This document shows, piece after piece, positions 5,723-11,715 of a DNA stretch of 11,715 nt. Location of the stretch: assembly GCA_025964935.1 (NCBI GenBank), contig JAOPXW010000112.1, positions 1 through 11,715 of the forward strand, read 5' to 3'. The notes beneath the pieces are model-generated. The model was not told the origin of the DNA. It saw only the letters and a program-made list of their open reading frames with translations, and ran no database searches. The DNA is from Friedmanniella sp. Its GTDB lineage: Bacteria; Actinomycetota; Actinomycetes; Propionibacteriales; Propionibacteriaceae. How positions within the stretch are numbered: position 1 is the stretch's first letter; every line of letters begins with the position of its first letter. The position numbers and the translations under genes were made by a program.

Positions 5723-7180
5723 ATGACGAGCACAGACACGACGGCCCCGCCGGCCGGCGCCCTCTCCACCCGCGACCGCGGGGTCATCATCACGTTGCTC
5801 GTGGCGGCCTTCGTCGTCATCCTGAACGAGACCATCATGGGGGTGGCCCTGCCCCGGCTGATGGTCGACCTGAACGTCACGGCCCGGACCGGCCAGTGGC
5901 TCTCCACGGCGTTCCTGCTGACCATGGCCGTGGTCATCCCGACCACCGGGTTCCTGCTCCAGCGGCTGCCCACCCGTTCGGTGTTCGTGCTGGCCATGGG
6001 GCTGTTCTGCCTCGGCACCCTGCTGGCCGCGGTGTCGCCCGGCTTCTGGATGCTGCTGGTCGGGCGGGTCGTGCAGGCCACCGGTACCGCGGTGATGGTG
6101 CCGCTGCTGATGACCACGATCCTCACCCTCGTCCCACCGGAGCGGCGCGGCGTGGTGATGGGCAACGTGGCCATCGCGATCTCGGTCGCGCCCGCCATCG
6201 GCCCCACCGTCTCGGGCATCATCCTGCACTTCCTGCCCTGGCGCTTCCTGTTCGTCGTCGTCCTGCCCATCGCTCTGGCGGCCCTGGTCTACGGGGCACG
6301 CGGGCTGGTCAACGTCGGGCAGGTCGGCACCCAGCGGCTGGACCTGCCCTCGGTGCTGCTCTCGGTGCCCGCCTTCGGGGGGATCGTCTACGGGCTCAGC
6401 CAGCTCGGCGGCGGGGTCTCGTCCACCGTGCCGCTGGCCTGCCTCGCGGTCGGGGTGGTCAGCCTGCTCGTGTTCGGCTGGCGTCAGGTCCGGTTGACCC
6501 GGCCGGGCAACCCGCTGCTGGACCTGGGCGCCTTCCGCTTCCCGATGTTCAGCCTGAGCGTGGCCCTGCTCTGCATCGCGATGGCCGGCCTGCTCGGGAT
6601 GGTCATCCTGCTGCCGCTCTATCTGCAGACGATCCGCGGCATCGGGTCGCTGGAGACCGGGCTGATGCTGCTGCCGGGCGGTCTGTTGATGGGGCTGCTC
6701 GGCCCGAGCGTCGGGCGGCTGTTCGACCGCTACGGGCCCCGGGCCCTCACCATCCTGGGCTCCGTGCTGCTCGTGGTGGCCCTCTGGCGGATGAGTGCGG
6801 TCGGCCCCACCACCCCGGTCTGGCTGCTGGTCGGGCTGCACCTGCTCATCTCGGCCTCGCTGGCCTGCATCTTCACGCCGGCCTTCACCGCCGGGCTGAA
6901 CCCGCTGCCGCCGCACCTCTACTCCCACGGGAGCGCCATCCTGACGACGCTGCAGCAGGTGGCGGGGGCCGCCGGGATCGCGCTGCTGGTGGCCATCATG
7001 GCGGGCCGGGCGGGCGGGCTCGTGCAGCAGGGGGTCGACCCGGTGGCCGCGCAGAACGTCGGCATCCACGACGCCTTCCTGGTCGCCGCGGGCATCGCGG
7101 TGGCCGCGGTCGTCTGCTCCCTGTTCATGCGCCGCCCCCGGGAGACCTCGCCCGAGCGGGCCGACGCCTCGCAGCACTGA
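5723..7180 (+). CDS. DHA2-family MFS drug exporter (EmrB/QacA/LmrB-like, 14 TM)
   Basis: A 485-residue protein starting at ATG 5723, with GAAGG (5708-5712) upstream. It is hydrophobic throughout, and the long central span suits the 14-helix DHA2 arrangement. The first helix ends in LNETIMGVALP, the LmrB/EmrB-type version of the motif that reads LDxTIVNVALP in QacA. Helix 2 and its loop carry GQWLSTAFLL and the motif-A region; the antiporter motif C is visible as SVAPAIGPTVSG around residues 153-164. Such proteins export antibiotics, dyes or biocides by proton antiport in the inner membrane. The C-terminus (MRRPRETSPERADASQH) is a short charged tail. It converges on the STAND regulator, divided by a 21-bp gap with a hairpin, and is divergent from the Nudix gene. 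Substrate cannot be read from sequence. Confidence 0.95.
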   Translation: MTSTDTTAPPAGALSTRDRGVIITLLVAAFVVILNETIMGVALPRLMVDLNVTARTGQWLSTAFLLTMAVVIPTTGFLLQRLPTRSVFVLAMGLFCLGTLLAAVSPGFWMLLVGRVVQATGTAVMVPLLMTTILTLVPPERRGVVMGNVAIAISVAPAIGPTVSGIILHFLPWRFLFVVVLPIALAALVYGARGLVNVGQVGTQRLDLPSVLLSVPAFGGIVYGLSQLGGGVSSTVPLACLAVGVVSLLVFGWRQVRLTRPGNPLLDLGAFRFPMFSLSVALLCIAMAGLLGMVILLPLYLQTIRGIGSLETGLMLLPGGLLMGLLGPSVGRLFDRYGPRALTILGSVLLVVALWRMSAVGPTTPVWLLVGLHLLISASLACIFTPAFTAGLNPLPPHLYSHGSAILTTLQQVAGAAGIALLVAIMAGRAGGLVQQGVDPVAAQNVGIHDAFLVAAGIAVAAVVCSLFMRRPRETSPERADASQH

Positions 7181-7182
7181 GA

Positions 7183-7200
7183 CGGGGCGGACCCGCCCCG
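7183..7200. terminator. Bidirectional terminator hairpin between exporter and regulator
   Basis: CGGGGCGG (7183-7190) and CCGCCCCG (7193-7200) are perfectly complementary. The hairpin fills almost the whole gap between the stop codons of two convergent genes, so it can serve both. No T-run on either side. Confidence 0.65.
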
Positions 7201-7201
7201 C

Positions 7202-9562
7202 TCAGAGCGGCGGGTCTTCCGCGCTGTAGCCGGCCAGCACGGCCGCCTCGTACGCCGGCCCCAGCGAGTCGACCGTGGCTCCGACGGTCTGCCGACGGTC
7301 GGCGACCTCGACCTGCGGGACCGGGGCCCCGATCTCGTCCCGGACCCGCTCGGAGAACCCCAGCAGCCGCGCGGCGGCGGTGGCGTCCCCCTCGGTCACC
7401 GCGATGGCGGCGAGCTCGTCCAGCACGCTGGCCATCCGCCACCGGTCCCCGAGGGTGCGGTGCTCCTCCAGGCTCGCCAGCTGCTGACCGCGGGCCTGCT
7501 TGAGCTCGCCGCGGAGCCGCGAGACCACCCCGAGCTGGTTGAGGGCCCACGCGCTTCCCTCGGGAAACGCGATCTCCTCACAGGTGGTGAAGGCCTGGTT
7601 CAGGAGCAGCCGGGCGCTGGCCAGGTCCCCGCGACGGCACGCGATGGCGCCGAGGTTGACCAGGGCCCAGCTCGTGATGGCCGGGTTGCCCGTACGCCGG
7701 GCCAGGTCGAGCGCCCGCCGGGCCCACCTCTCGCCCTCGCTCCAGCCGCCCTGCAGCCAGAAGAGGAAGGACAGGTGGCAGCACTCGGCGGCCTGACCGG
7801 GCAGGTCGTCGCCGGTCACGGCCAGCCCGAGGGCGGTCCGGTACAGGCTCTCGGCGTGGACGTAGTCCCCCCGCTCCCGAGCGATGCTGCCGAGCCAGGA
7901 CGACGTCTCGGCCACGCCCGCGGCGTTCCCGGCCCCGAGATAGAGGGCCTGCGCCCGACTGACCATGTCCTGCGCCGGGTCGTAGTCGCACTGCAGCATC
8001 GCCAGCATGCCGGCGCGGGCCAGGGCGGCCGCCCGGAGCCGGTGCGGGGCGTCCGGTGCGGCGGCCAGCGCCTCCTCGGCCCAGCGACGGCCGAGCCCGT
8101 AGCGCCCGCGCAGGTAGCACCACCGACTGACCGCGATCGAGATCCGCAGCGCGAGCTCGGGGGCGTGCCGGGTCGCCCACTCGACGGCCCGGCCGATGTT
8201 GCCGACCTCCAGGTCCAGGACGGCGAGCCAGCGCTGCTGGTCCTTGTCGGCCAGGTGGGTGGCCGCCCGCTCCGCCAGTCCGCAGTAGTACTCGGCGTGG
8301 TGCCGCTGGACCACGGCGAGCTCGCCGGACTCGCGAAGCCGTTCGAGGGCGTACGCCTGCACGAGCTGCAGGAGCCGGAAGCGCGCGTACGCCGACCCGT
8401 CGTCCCGGCGCGAGACCAGGGACGTGGACATCAGCCTCGACAGGATGTCGAGGACCTCCGCGCTGCTCAGACCCGCCCCGCCGATGCGGGTGGCCGCGTC
8501 CCGTCCGAAGCCGCCGTCGAAGACCCCCAGCCGGGCGAAGACCCGCTGCGCCGGCCCGTCGAGCTGGTCGTAGCTCCACTCGACCATGGAGTCGATCAGG
8601 GTCGGGCCTGCCGGGCCGGTCCCGGGCCGCAGCAGGGTGAGCCCACTCTCCAGCGCGTCGGCGAGCTCGGGCAGCGACATGACATCGGTCCGGGCGGCGG
8701 CGAGCTCCAGGGCCAGCGGAAGACCGTCGAGGCGCTGGCAGATGCGGGCGACCGCGGTCCGCTCGGGTGCGGTGAGGTCCCGGCCCAGGCCGACCCGGGT
8801 CAGCAGCAGGTCGCTGGCGGCGGTCTTGGCGAGGCGTGCGGCCGAGGCGCCCAACGGGGGCACCGGCAGCGGGCCGACCGGCAGAGTGATCTCGCCGAGG
8901 ATGCCCGACAGATGGCGGCTGACGAGCACGATCTTCAGGTGGTCGCACCGCCGCAGCAGCAGCTCGCAGACCGGGTAGCAGACCGCCGAGAGGTGTTCGG
9001 GGTCGTCGATGATCAGCAGGGCCTCGCGCTCCGCGAGGAGCCCGACCAGCTCGTCCAGATCACCGCCGGAGTCGGCCCCCGCGCCCACTGCCCCCGCCAG
9101 CAGGGGGACGAGCGCGCGGGGATCGCGGAGGCTCCGAACCGGGAGCCAGAAGACCGCGCCGGAGAAGTGGTCGAAAACCTGTTCGGCGACGGCCGAGACG
9201 ATCCGGGTCTTGCCCACGCCGCCCGGTCCCAGCACGGTCACGAGCCTGCTGTCGGGACGCTGCACGACCGCCCGTAGCGCACCCACCTCCCCCGTACGGC
9301 CGATCAGCCGGTCGCGGTAGACCGGCGGCGCGACCCGTGAGGGCTCGGCCGGCGAGGTGGTCGCGAAGAACGCGGCGCGCTGCGGCTCGCTCAGCTCCAG
9401 CGCGGTGGCGAGGAGGCTCAGGGTGGTCATCCGGGGATGCCGGCGGCCGCGCTCGAGGAGGGAGACCGCTTCGGGGCTCAGGCTGGCCCGTTGCGCCAGC
9501 CCCTCCTGGGAGAGCCCGGCGCCCCGGCGCAGCCGGCGAAGCTCATCGCCGAACGGAACCAT
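7202..9562 (-). CDS. XRE-HTH / STAND (NB-ARC-like) ATPase / TPR transcriptional regulator
   Basis: A 786-residue protein from ATG 9562, supported by AGAGGTGG (9576-9569) 6 nt upstream; 50 further in-frame codons upstream lack a ribosome site and look non-coding. Residues 4-60 form an XRE-type helix-turn-helix (FGDELRRLRRGAGLSQEGLAQRASLSPEAVSLLERG). A STAND P-loop ATPase follows: Walker A GPGGVGKT (112-119), Walker B-like LLIIDDPEHL (182-191), the sensor-like VSRHLSGILGE (214-224) and GLPLALE (280-286). Residues from about 300 to 410 are helical, winged-helix-like, and the C-terminal half (about 430-786) is a row of TPR-type helical pairs. In this AfsR/MalT-like class ATP and a signal control oligomerisation and DNA binding. 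The usual DNCEHL after Walker B reads DDPEHL here. Convergent with the exporter and divergent from menB; its targets and signal are unknown. Confidence 0.93.
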   Translation of the reverse strand: MVPFGDELRRLRRGAGLSQEGLAQRASLSPEAVSLLERGRRHPRMTTLSLLATALELSEPQRAAFFATTSPAEPSRVAPPVYRDRLIGRTGEVGALRAVVQRPDSRLVTVLGPGGVGKTRIVSAVAEQVFDHFSGAVFWLPVRSLRDPRALVPLLAGAVGAGADSGGDLDELVGLLAEREALLIIDDPEHLSAVCYPVCELLLRRCDHLKIVLVSRHLSGILGEITLPVGPLPVPPLGASAARLAKTAASDLLLTRVGLGRDLTAPERTAVARICQRLDGLPLALELAAARTDVMSLPELADALESGLTLLRPGTGPAGPTLIDSMVEWSYDQLDGPAQRVFARLGVFDGGFGRDAATRIGGAGLSSAEVLDILSRLMSTSLVSRRDDGSAYARFRLLQLVQAYALERLRESGELAVVQRHHAEYYCGLAERAATHLADKDQQRWLAVLDLEVGNIGRAVEWATRHAPELALRISIAVSRWCYLRGRYGLGRRWAEEALAAAPDAPHRLRAAALARAGMLAMLQCDYDPAQDMVSRAQALYLGAGNAAGVAETSSWLGSIARERGDYVHAESLYRTALGLAVTGDDLPGQAAECCHLSFLFWLQGGWSEGERWARRALDLARRTGNPAITSWALVNLGAIACRRGDLASARLLLNQAFTTCEEIAFPEGSAWALNQLGVVSRLRGELKQARGQQLASLEEHRTLGDRWRMASVLDELAAIAVTEGDATAAARLLGFSERVRDEIGAPVPQVEVADRRQTVGATVDSLGPAYEAAVLAGYSAEDPPL

Positions 9563-9568
9563 GTGCCG

Positions 9569-9576
9569 CCACCTCT
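9569..9576 (-). promoter_or_regulatory. Ribosome binding site fixing the STAND regulator start
   Basis: AGAGGTGG on the minus strand lies 6 nt before ATG 9562, placing the start directly before the HTH domain. Confidence 0.7.
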
Positions 9577-9606
9577 GCGACCATCGAACACCAATATGCC
9601 GACCGG

Positions 9607-9627
9607 CTGGCGAGGTATCTCGCCCAG
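9607..9627. repeat. Inverted repeat in the regulator's leader
   Basis: GGCGAG (9609-9614) and CTCGCC (9619-9624) pair perfectly around GTAT, extendable to CTGGCGAG with one bulge. It lies 45-65 nt upstream of the regulator's start, inside the leader if the promoter at 9684-9712 is right. It could be an autoregulatory operator or an RNA hairpin. Confidence 0.4.
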
Positions 9628-9683
9628 AGCACGCAGGGCCTTGTTCGTGCGCTGTACGTGGTGTGATCGGGGGGGCTGAAGCA

Positions 9684-9712
9684 AGACTATGGACGTAGTT
9701 TGCTGAGGGCAA
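9684..9712 (-). promoter_or_regulatory. Predicted promoter of the STAND regulator
   Basis: On the minus strand TTGCCC (9712-9707) and TAGTCT (9689-9684) are 17 bp apart. Transcription would begin near 9677, giving a leader of about 115 nt. The -35 box lies inside an inverted repeat (9703-9720). Confidence 0.4.
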
Positions 9713-9720
9713 GCCCTCGG
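9703..9720. promoter_or_regulatory. Palindrome over the regulator's -35 box (candidate operator)
   Basis: GAGGGC (9705-9710) and GCCCTC (9713-9718) are perfect arms around AA, with C/G and T-G pairs extending to 9703-9720. A short symmetric site centred on a promoter element suits a dimeric HTH protein, possibly the regulator itself; this is inference. Confidence 0.4.
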
Positions 9721-9731
9721 GGGTGCATTGT

Positions 9732-9936
9732 GTTCACTCAACCCTCTCTGACGTTTCAATCGGTTGGTGAGTGAACCGATGGAGGGTGTCGGCCACGGGG
9801 GAGAGATCGCCAGGTCTCTCTGGGCAGGCACCCTCCGCGCACTCCCGTTCGGGGAGTAGCGCGGGGGAGGCGCCCCCGCCGCCCGGGTTTGCACCACCCA
9901 CGACCCACCCCGCCGTGCGGTGGTGTCGGTGCAGGA
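9732..9936. other. Chain of hairpins between regulator and menB: candidate structured RNA or operator array
   Basis: This stretch has no convincing gene but dense base pairing. Arms are: GTTCACTCA 9732-9740 with TGAGTGAAC 9768-9776; ATCGGTT 9759-9765 with AACCGAT 9774-9780 (excludes the first); GGAGGGTG 9781-9788 with CACCCTCC 9829-9836, continued inward by GCC/GGC and by GAGAGA 9801-9806 with TCTCTC 9815-9820; GCGC-ACTCCC 9837-9846 with GGGAGT-A-GCGC 9852-9862; GGGGG 9863-9867 with CCCCC 9873-9877; and CACCACC-CACG 9892-9902 with CGTG-C-GGTGGTG 9914-9925. Several hairpins abut with no spacer. I recognise no known RNA family, and no U-run marks an end on either strand. The transcribed strand is unknown. 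Confidence 0.5.
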
Positions 9937-9943
9937 CCCGCGC

Positions 9944-9958
9944 TAGCGTTCAGCGGTG
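9944..9958 (+). promoter_or_regulatory. menB: Leaderless-type promoter of menB
   Basis: TAGCGT (9944-9949), a TANNNT -10 box inside the palindrome CGCTAGCG, lies 6 nt before the GTG start 9956. No Shine-Dalgarno sequence is present. This geometry predicts that transcription begins at or next to the start codon, as is common in actinobacteria. Confidence 0.6.
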
Positions 9959-10852
9959 AGCAGCCCCTTCGACCCCAGCCGGTGGCAGCCGGTGGAAGGC
10001 TTCGCCTTCACCGACGTCACCTACCACCGCAGCATCGACTCCCCGGTGGTCAGGATCGCCTTCGACCGCCCCGAGGTGCGCAACGCCTTCCGGCCGCACA
10101 CGGTGGACGAGCTCTACCGGGCCCTCGACCACGCCCGGATGAGCTCGGATGTGGGCTGCGTGCTGCTGACGGGCAACGGCCCGTCCCCCAAGGACGGGGG
10201 CTGGGCGTTCTGCAGCGGCGGCGATCAGCGGATCCGGGGCCGGTCCGGCTACACGTACGCCGACCAGGACGCCCCCGCGGCGGTGGACCCGGCCGCCGCG
10301 GGCCGGCTGCACATCCTGGAGGTGCAGCGGCTGATCCGTTTCATGCCGAAGGTCGTGGTCGCGCTGGTCAACGGCTGGGCGGCCGGCGGCGGGCACAGCC
10401 TGCACGTGGTCTGCGACCTCACCCTGGCCAGCGCCGAGCGCGCCCGGTTCAAGCAGACCGACGCCGACGTCGGCAGCTTCGACGGCGGCTACGGGTCGGC
10501 CTACCTCGCCCGGCAGGTGGGGCAGAAGTTCGCCCGCCAGATCTTCTTCCTCGGCGGGGAGCACGACGCCGCCGACGCTCACCGGATGGGCATGGTCAAC
10601 CGAGTCGTCCCGCACGCCGAGCTGGAGGCCGTCGGCCTGGAGTGGGGCAAGGCGATCTGCCGGAAGAGCCCGACAGCGCAGCGGATGCTCAAGTTCGCCT
10701 TCAACGCGGTCGACGACGGCCTGGTCGGCCAGCAGGTGTTCGCCGGCGAGACGACCCGGCTGGCCTACATGACCGACGAGGCCGTCGAGGGCCGGGACGC
10801 CTTCCTGGAGAAGCGCTCGCCCGACTGGTCGGCCTTCCCCTACTACTACTGA
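9956..10852 (+). CDS. menB: 1,4-dihydroxy-2-naphthoyl-CoA synthase (MenB)
   Basis: A 298-residue crotonase-fold enzyme that closes the second ring of the naphthoquinone by converting o-succinylbenzoyl-CoA to 1,4-dihydroxy-2-naphthoyl-CoA (EC 4.1.3.36) in cytoplasmic menaquinone synthesis. Nearly every MenB signature is present: FDRPEVRNAFRPHTVDELYR (36-55), LLTGNGPSPKDGGWAFCSGGDQRIRG (70-95), the oxyanion-hole region NGWAAGGGHSLH (139-150), and KQTDADVGSFDGGYGS (166-181). Asp169, Ser174, Asp176 and Tyr271 align with Asp185, Ser190, Asp192 and Tyr287 of the M. tuberculosis enzyme. Asp169 marks it as the type II, bicarbonate-independent form of actinobacteria. The C-terminus DWSAFPYYY is also typical. 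The start is a GTG directly after a -10 box, so the mRNA is probably leaderless. No other men gene lies in the window. The opposing neighbour is a SorC regulator. Confidence 0.98.
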   Translation: MSSPFDPSRWQPVEGFAFTDVTYHRSIDSPVVRIAFDRPEVRNAFRPHTVDELYRALDHARMSSDVGCVLLTGNGPSPKDGGWAFCSGGDQRIRGRSGYTYADQDAPAAVDPAAAGRLHILEVQRLIRFMPKVVVALVNGWAAGGGHSLHVVCDLTLASAERARFKQTDADVGSFDGGYGSAYLARQVGQKFARQIFFLGGEHDAADAHRMGMVNRVVPHAELEAVGLEWGKAICRKSPTAQRMLKFAFNAVDDGLVGQQVFAGETTRLAYMTDEAVEGRDAFLEKRSPDWSAFPYYY

Positions 10853-10865
10853 GCCGGACCCCGGC
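10853..10865. terminator. Short hairpin between menB and the SorC regulator
   Basis: GCCGG (10853-10857) and CCGGC (10861-10865) pair around ACC directly after the menB stop, in a 22-bp gap between convergent genes. It is short and has no T-run. Confidence 0.35.
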
Positions 10866-10874
10866 GGCGCAGGG

Positions 10875-11715
10875 TCAGTCCCCGGCGAGCAGGGCCAGGG
10901 CGACCGAGTCGTCGGTGATGATGCAGGAGACCAAGCCGGAGCGCAGGGTGGCGCGGATCGCCTCGGTCTTGCGGGGCCCGCCGCCCACCACGATCACCTG
11001 GCCGATCGCCGCGAGCTGCTCGGCGCTGACCCCGAGCACCCGGTCGTCGAACGCGTGCACGGGGGCGCCGTCGCGGTCGAGCAGCGCGCCGCCGACGTCG
11101 GCGAGCACGTCGAGGGCGAGCAGCCGCTCCTGGTCGTCGGTGCTGAGGGCGTCGTGGAACCGGGACTCGGGCGGGTCCCAGCTGCCCACGGCCGCGACAG
11201 CGATGGTCACCGAGGCAAAGCGGTCGAAGGCGTCGGCGATGCGCGGGTCCGTCTTCAACGCGGCTGCGGCCTCGGGCGTGGCCACGGTCAGCGGGGCGTA
11301 GATGGAGCGGGCCCGGCCGCCGGAGAGCACGGCCACCCGGCGCAGCACCTCGACGGGGTTGTCGTCCAGGTCGCCGCTCATCCCGGTGAGCTGGATGATC
11401 TCGCACCCGGCCAGCCGGGTCAGGTGCCGGGCGACGGCGTCGATGGTCCGTCCCGAGGTGACGCCCAGGACGTCGGCGTCGGTCACGACGTCGCTGAGCA
11501 GGGCCGCGGCCGTCCGGCCCAGCGCCTCGCGGACGGCGTGCGGGCTGGGGTCGTGCACGAGCGCCACCAGCGCCCGTTCCAGCCCGAACTTCTCCCGCAG
11601 CCGGAGCGACAGGTCGGCGTCGACCGACTCCGGCAGGGTGATCGAGATGCGGACGATGCCGCTGCTCACCGCGGCCTCCAGCAGCCGGGTGACCTTGAAG
11701 CGCGAGATGGCGAAC
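10875..11715 (-). CDS. SorC-family transcriptional regulator (5' end outside window)
   Basis: The minus-strand frame ends at TGA 10877-10875 and stays open to the right edge, giving 279 visible residues plus the missing N-terminus. The first visible residues, FAISRFKVTRLLEAAVSSGIVRI, are the recognition-helix end of the SorC/DeoR-type HTH domain, so GTG 11669 is an internal codon and not the start. The rest is the SorC sugar-binding domain, related to phosphosugar isomerases: LGVTSGRTIDAVARHL (about 83-98) is the characteristic glycine-rich segment, and VIVVGGGPRKTEAIRATLRSG near the end is the second phosphate-side motif. These proteins sense a sugar phosphate and control carbohydrate or polyol operons. 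The controlled genes are probably beyond the right edge or elsewhere; menB is not an expected target. Confidence 0.94.
   Translation of the reverse strand, partial: FAISRFKVTRLLEAAVSSGIVRISITLPESVDADLSLRLREKFGLERALVALVHDPSPHAVREALGRTAAALLSDVVTDADVLGVTSGRTIDAVARHLTRLAGCEIIQLTGMSGDLDDNPVEVLRRVAVLSGGRARSIYAPLTVATPEAAAALKTDPRIADAFDRFASVTIAVAAVGSWDPPESRFHDALSTDDQERLLALDVLADVGGALLDRDGAPVHAFDDRVLGVSAEQLAAIGQVIVVGGGPRKTEAIRATLRSGLVSCIITDDSVALALLAGD

Noticed and set aside
9563..9712. A 50-codon N-terminal extension of the STAND regulator
   Set aside because: It precedes the HTH domain with no family resemblance, contains the predicted promoter, and the internal ATG 9562 has a good ribosome site.
9771..9959. 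A 62-codon plus-strand ORF whose TGA overlaps the menB GTG, suggesting translational coupling
   Set aside because: It has no ribosome site, its third codon positions lack the strong G/C bias of the real genes, and its DNA is fully taken up by palindromes. The overlap is most likely chance.
7202..10852. A defence or toxin system built on the STAND ATPase
   Set aside because: The protein begins with an XRE DNA-binding domain and ends in TPRs, with no effector domain such as a nuclease, TIR or protease, and its neighbours are an exporter and menB. A transcriptional regulator is the simpler reading.

Overview
This is about 11.7 kb of very GC-rich chromosome from an actinobacterium. The support is GTG starts with AGGAG-type ribosome sites, codon third positions that are almost all G or C, a type II menB of the mycobacterial kind, a leaderless-style promoter, and a remnant of a DinB/DUF664 (mycothiol-transferase-like) gene. 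I cannot name the genus. Nothing looks phage- or plasmid-borne, and I see no tRNA, rRNA, CRISPR array or insertion sequence.

Layout, left to right. 1-1061: the 3' end of an RND efflux pump permease, cut by the window edge. 1062-1395: a hairpin, then a decayed DinB-family gene tail on the minus strand with a nonsense codon and a frameshift. 1396-2244: a MycE/TylE-type metal-dependent sugar O-methyltransferase. 2439-3317: a secreted GH25 muramidase. 3363-3530 (minus): a 55-residue, extremely acidic small protein. 3541-3802: a divergent promoter region with a perfect 12-bp hairpin. 3803-5104: a GH13 alpha-glucan-active enzyme. 5074-5553 (minus): a MutT-type Nudix hydrolase whose 3' end overlaps the GH13 gene by 31 bp. 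5554-5722: divergent promoter region with an inverted repeat and a possible leader ORF. 5723-7180: a 14-TM DHA2-family drug exporter. 7202-9562 (minus): an XRE-HTH/STAND-ATPase/TPR regulator. 9563-9955: an unusually structured intergenic region. 9956-10852: menB (1,4-dihydroxy-2-naphthoyl-CoA synthase, menaquinone biosynthesis). 10875-11715 (minus): a SorC-family sugar-responsive regulator, cut by the right edge.

The genes are mostly single transcription units in convergent and divergent pairs, not one pathway operon. Convergent pairs (3317/3363, 7180/7202, 10852/10875) have short GC hairpins between them that could terminate transcription from both sides. The two exporters, the muramidase and the O-methyltransferase suit a soil or host-associated actinomycete, but the sequence does not tie them into one system.

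The most unusual part is 9703-9936, between the STAND regulator and menB. It holds a chain of abutting hairpins, two of which exclude each other. menB itself appears to be transcribed without a leader from a promoter beyond these hairpins, so they may be a separate small RNA or an operator array. This is inference from base pairing only.
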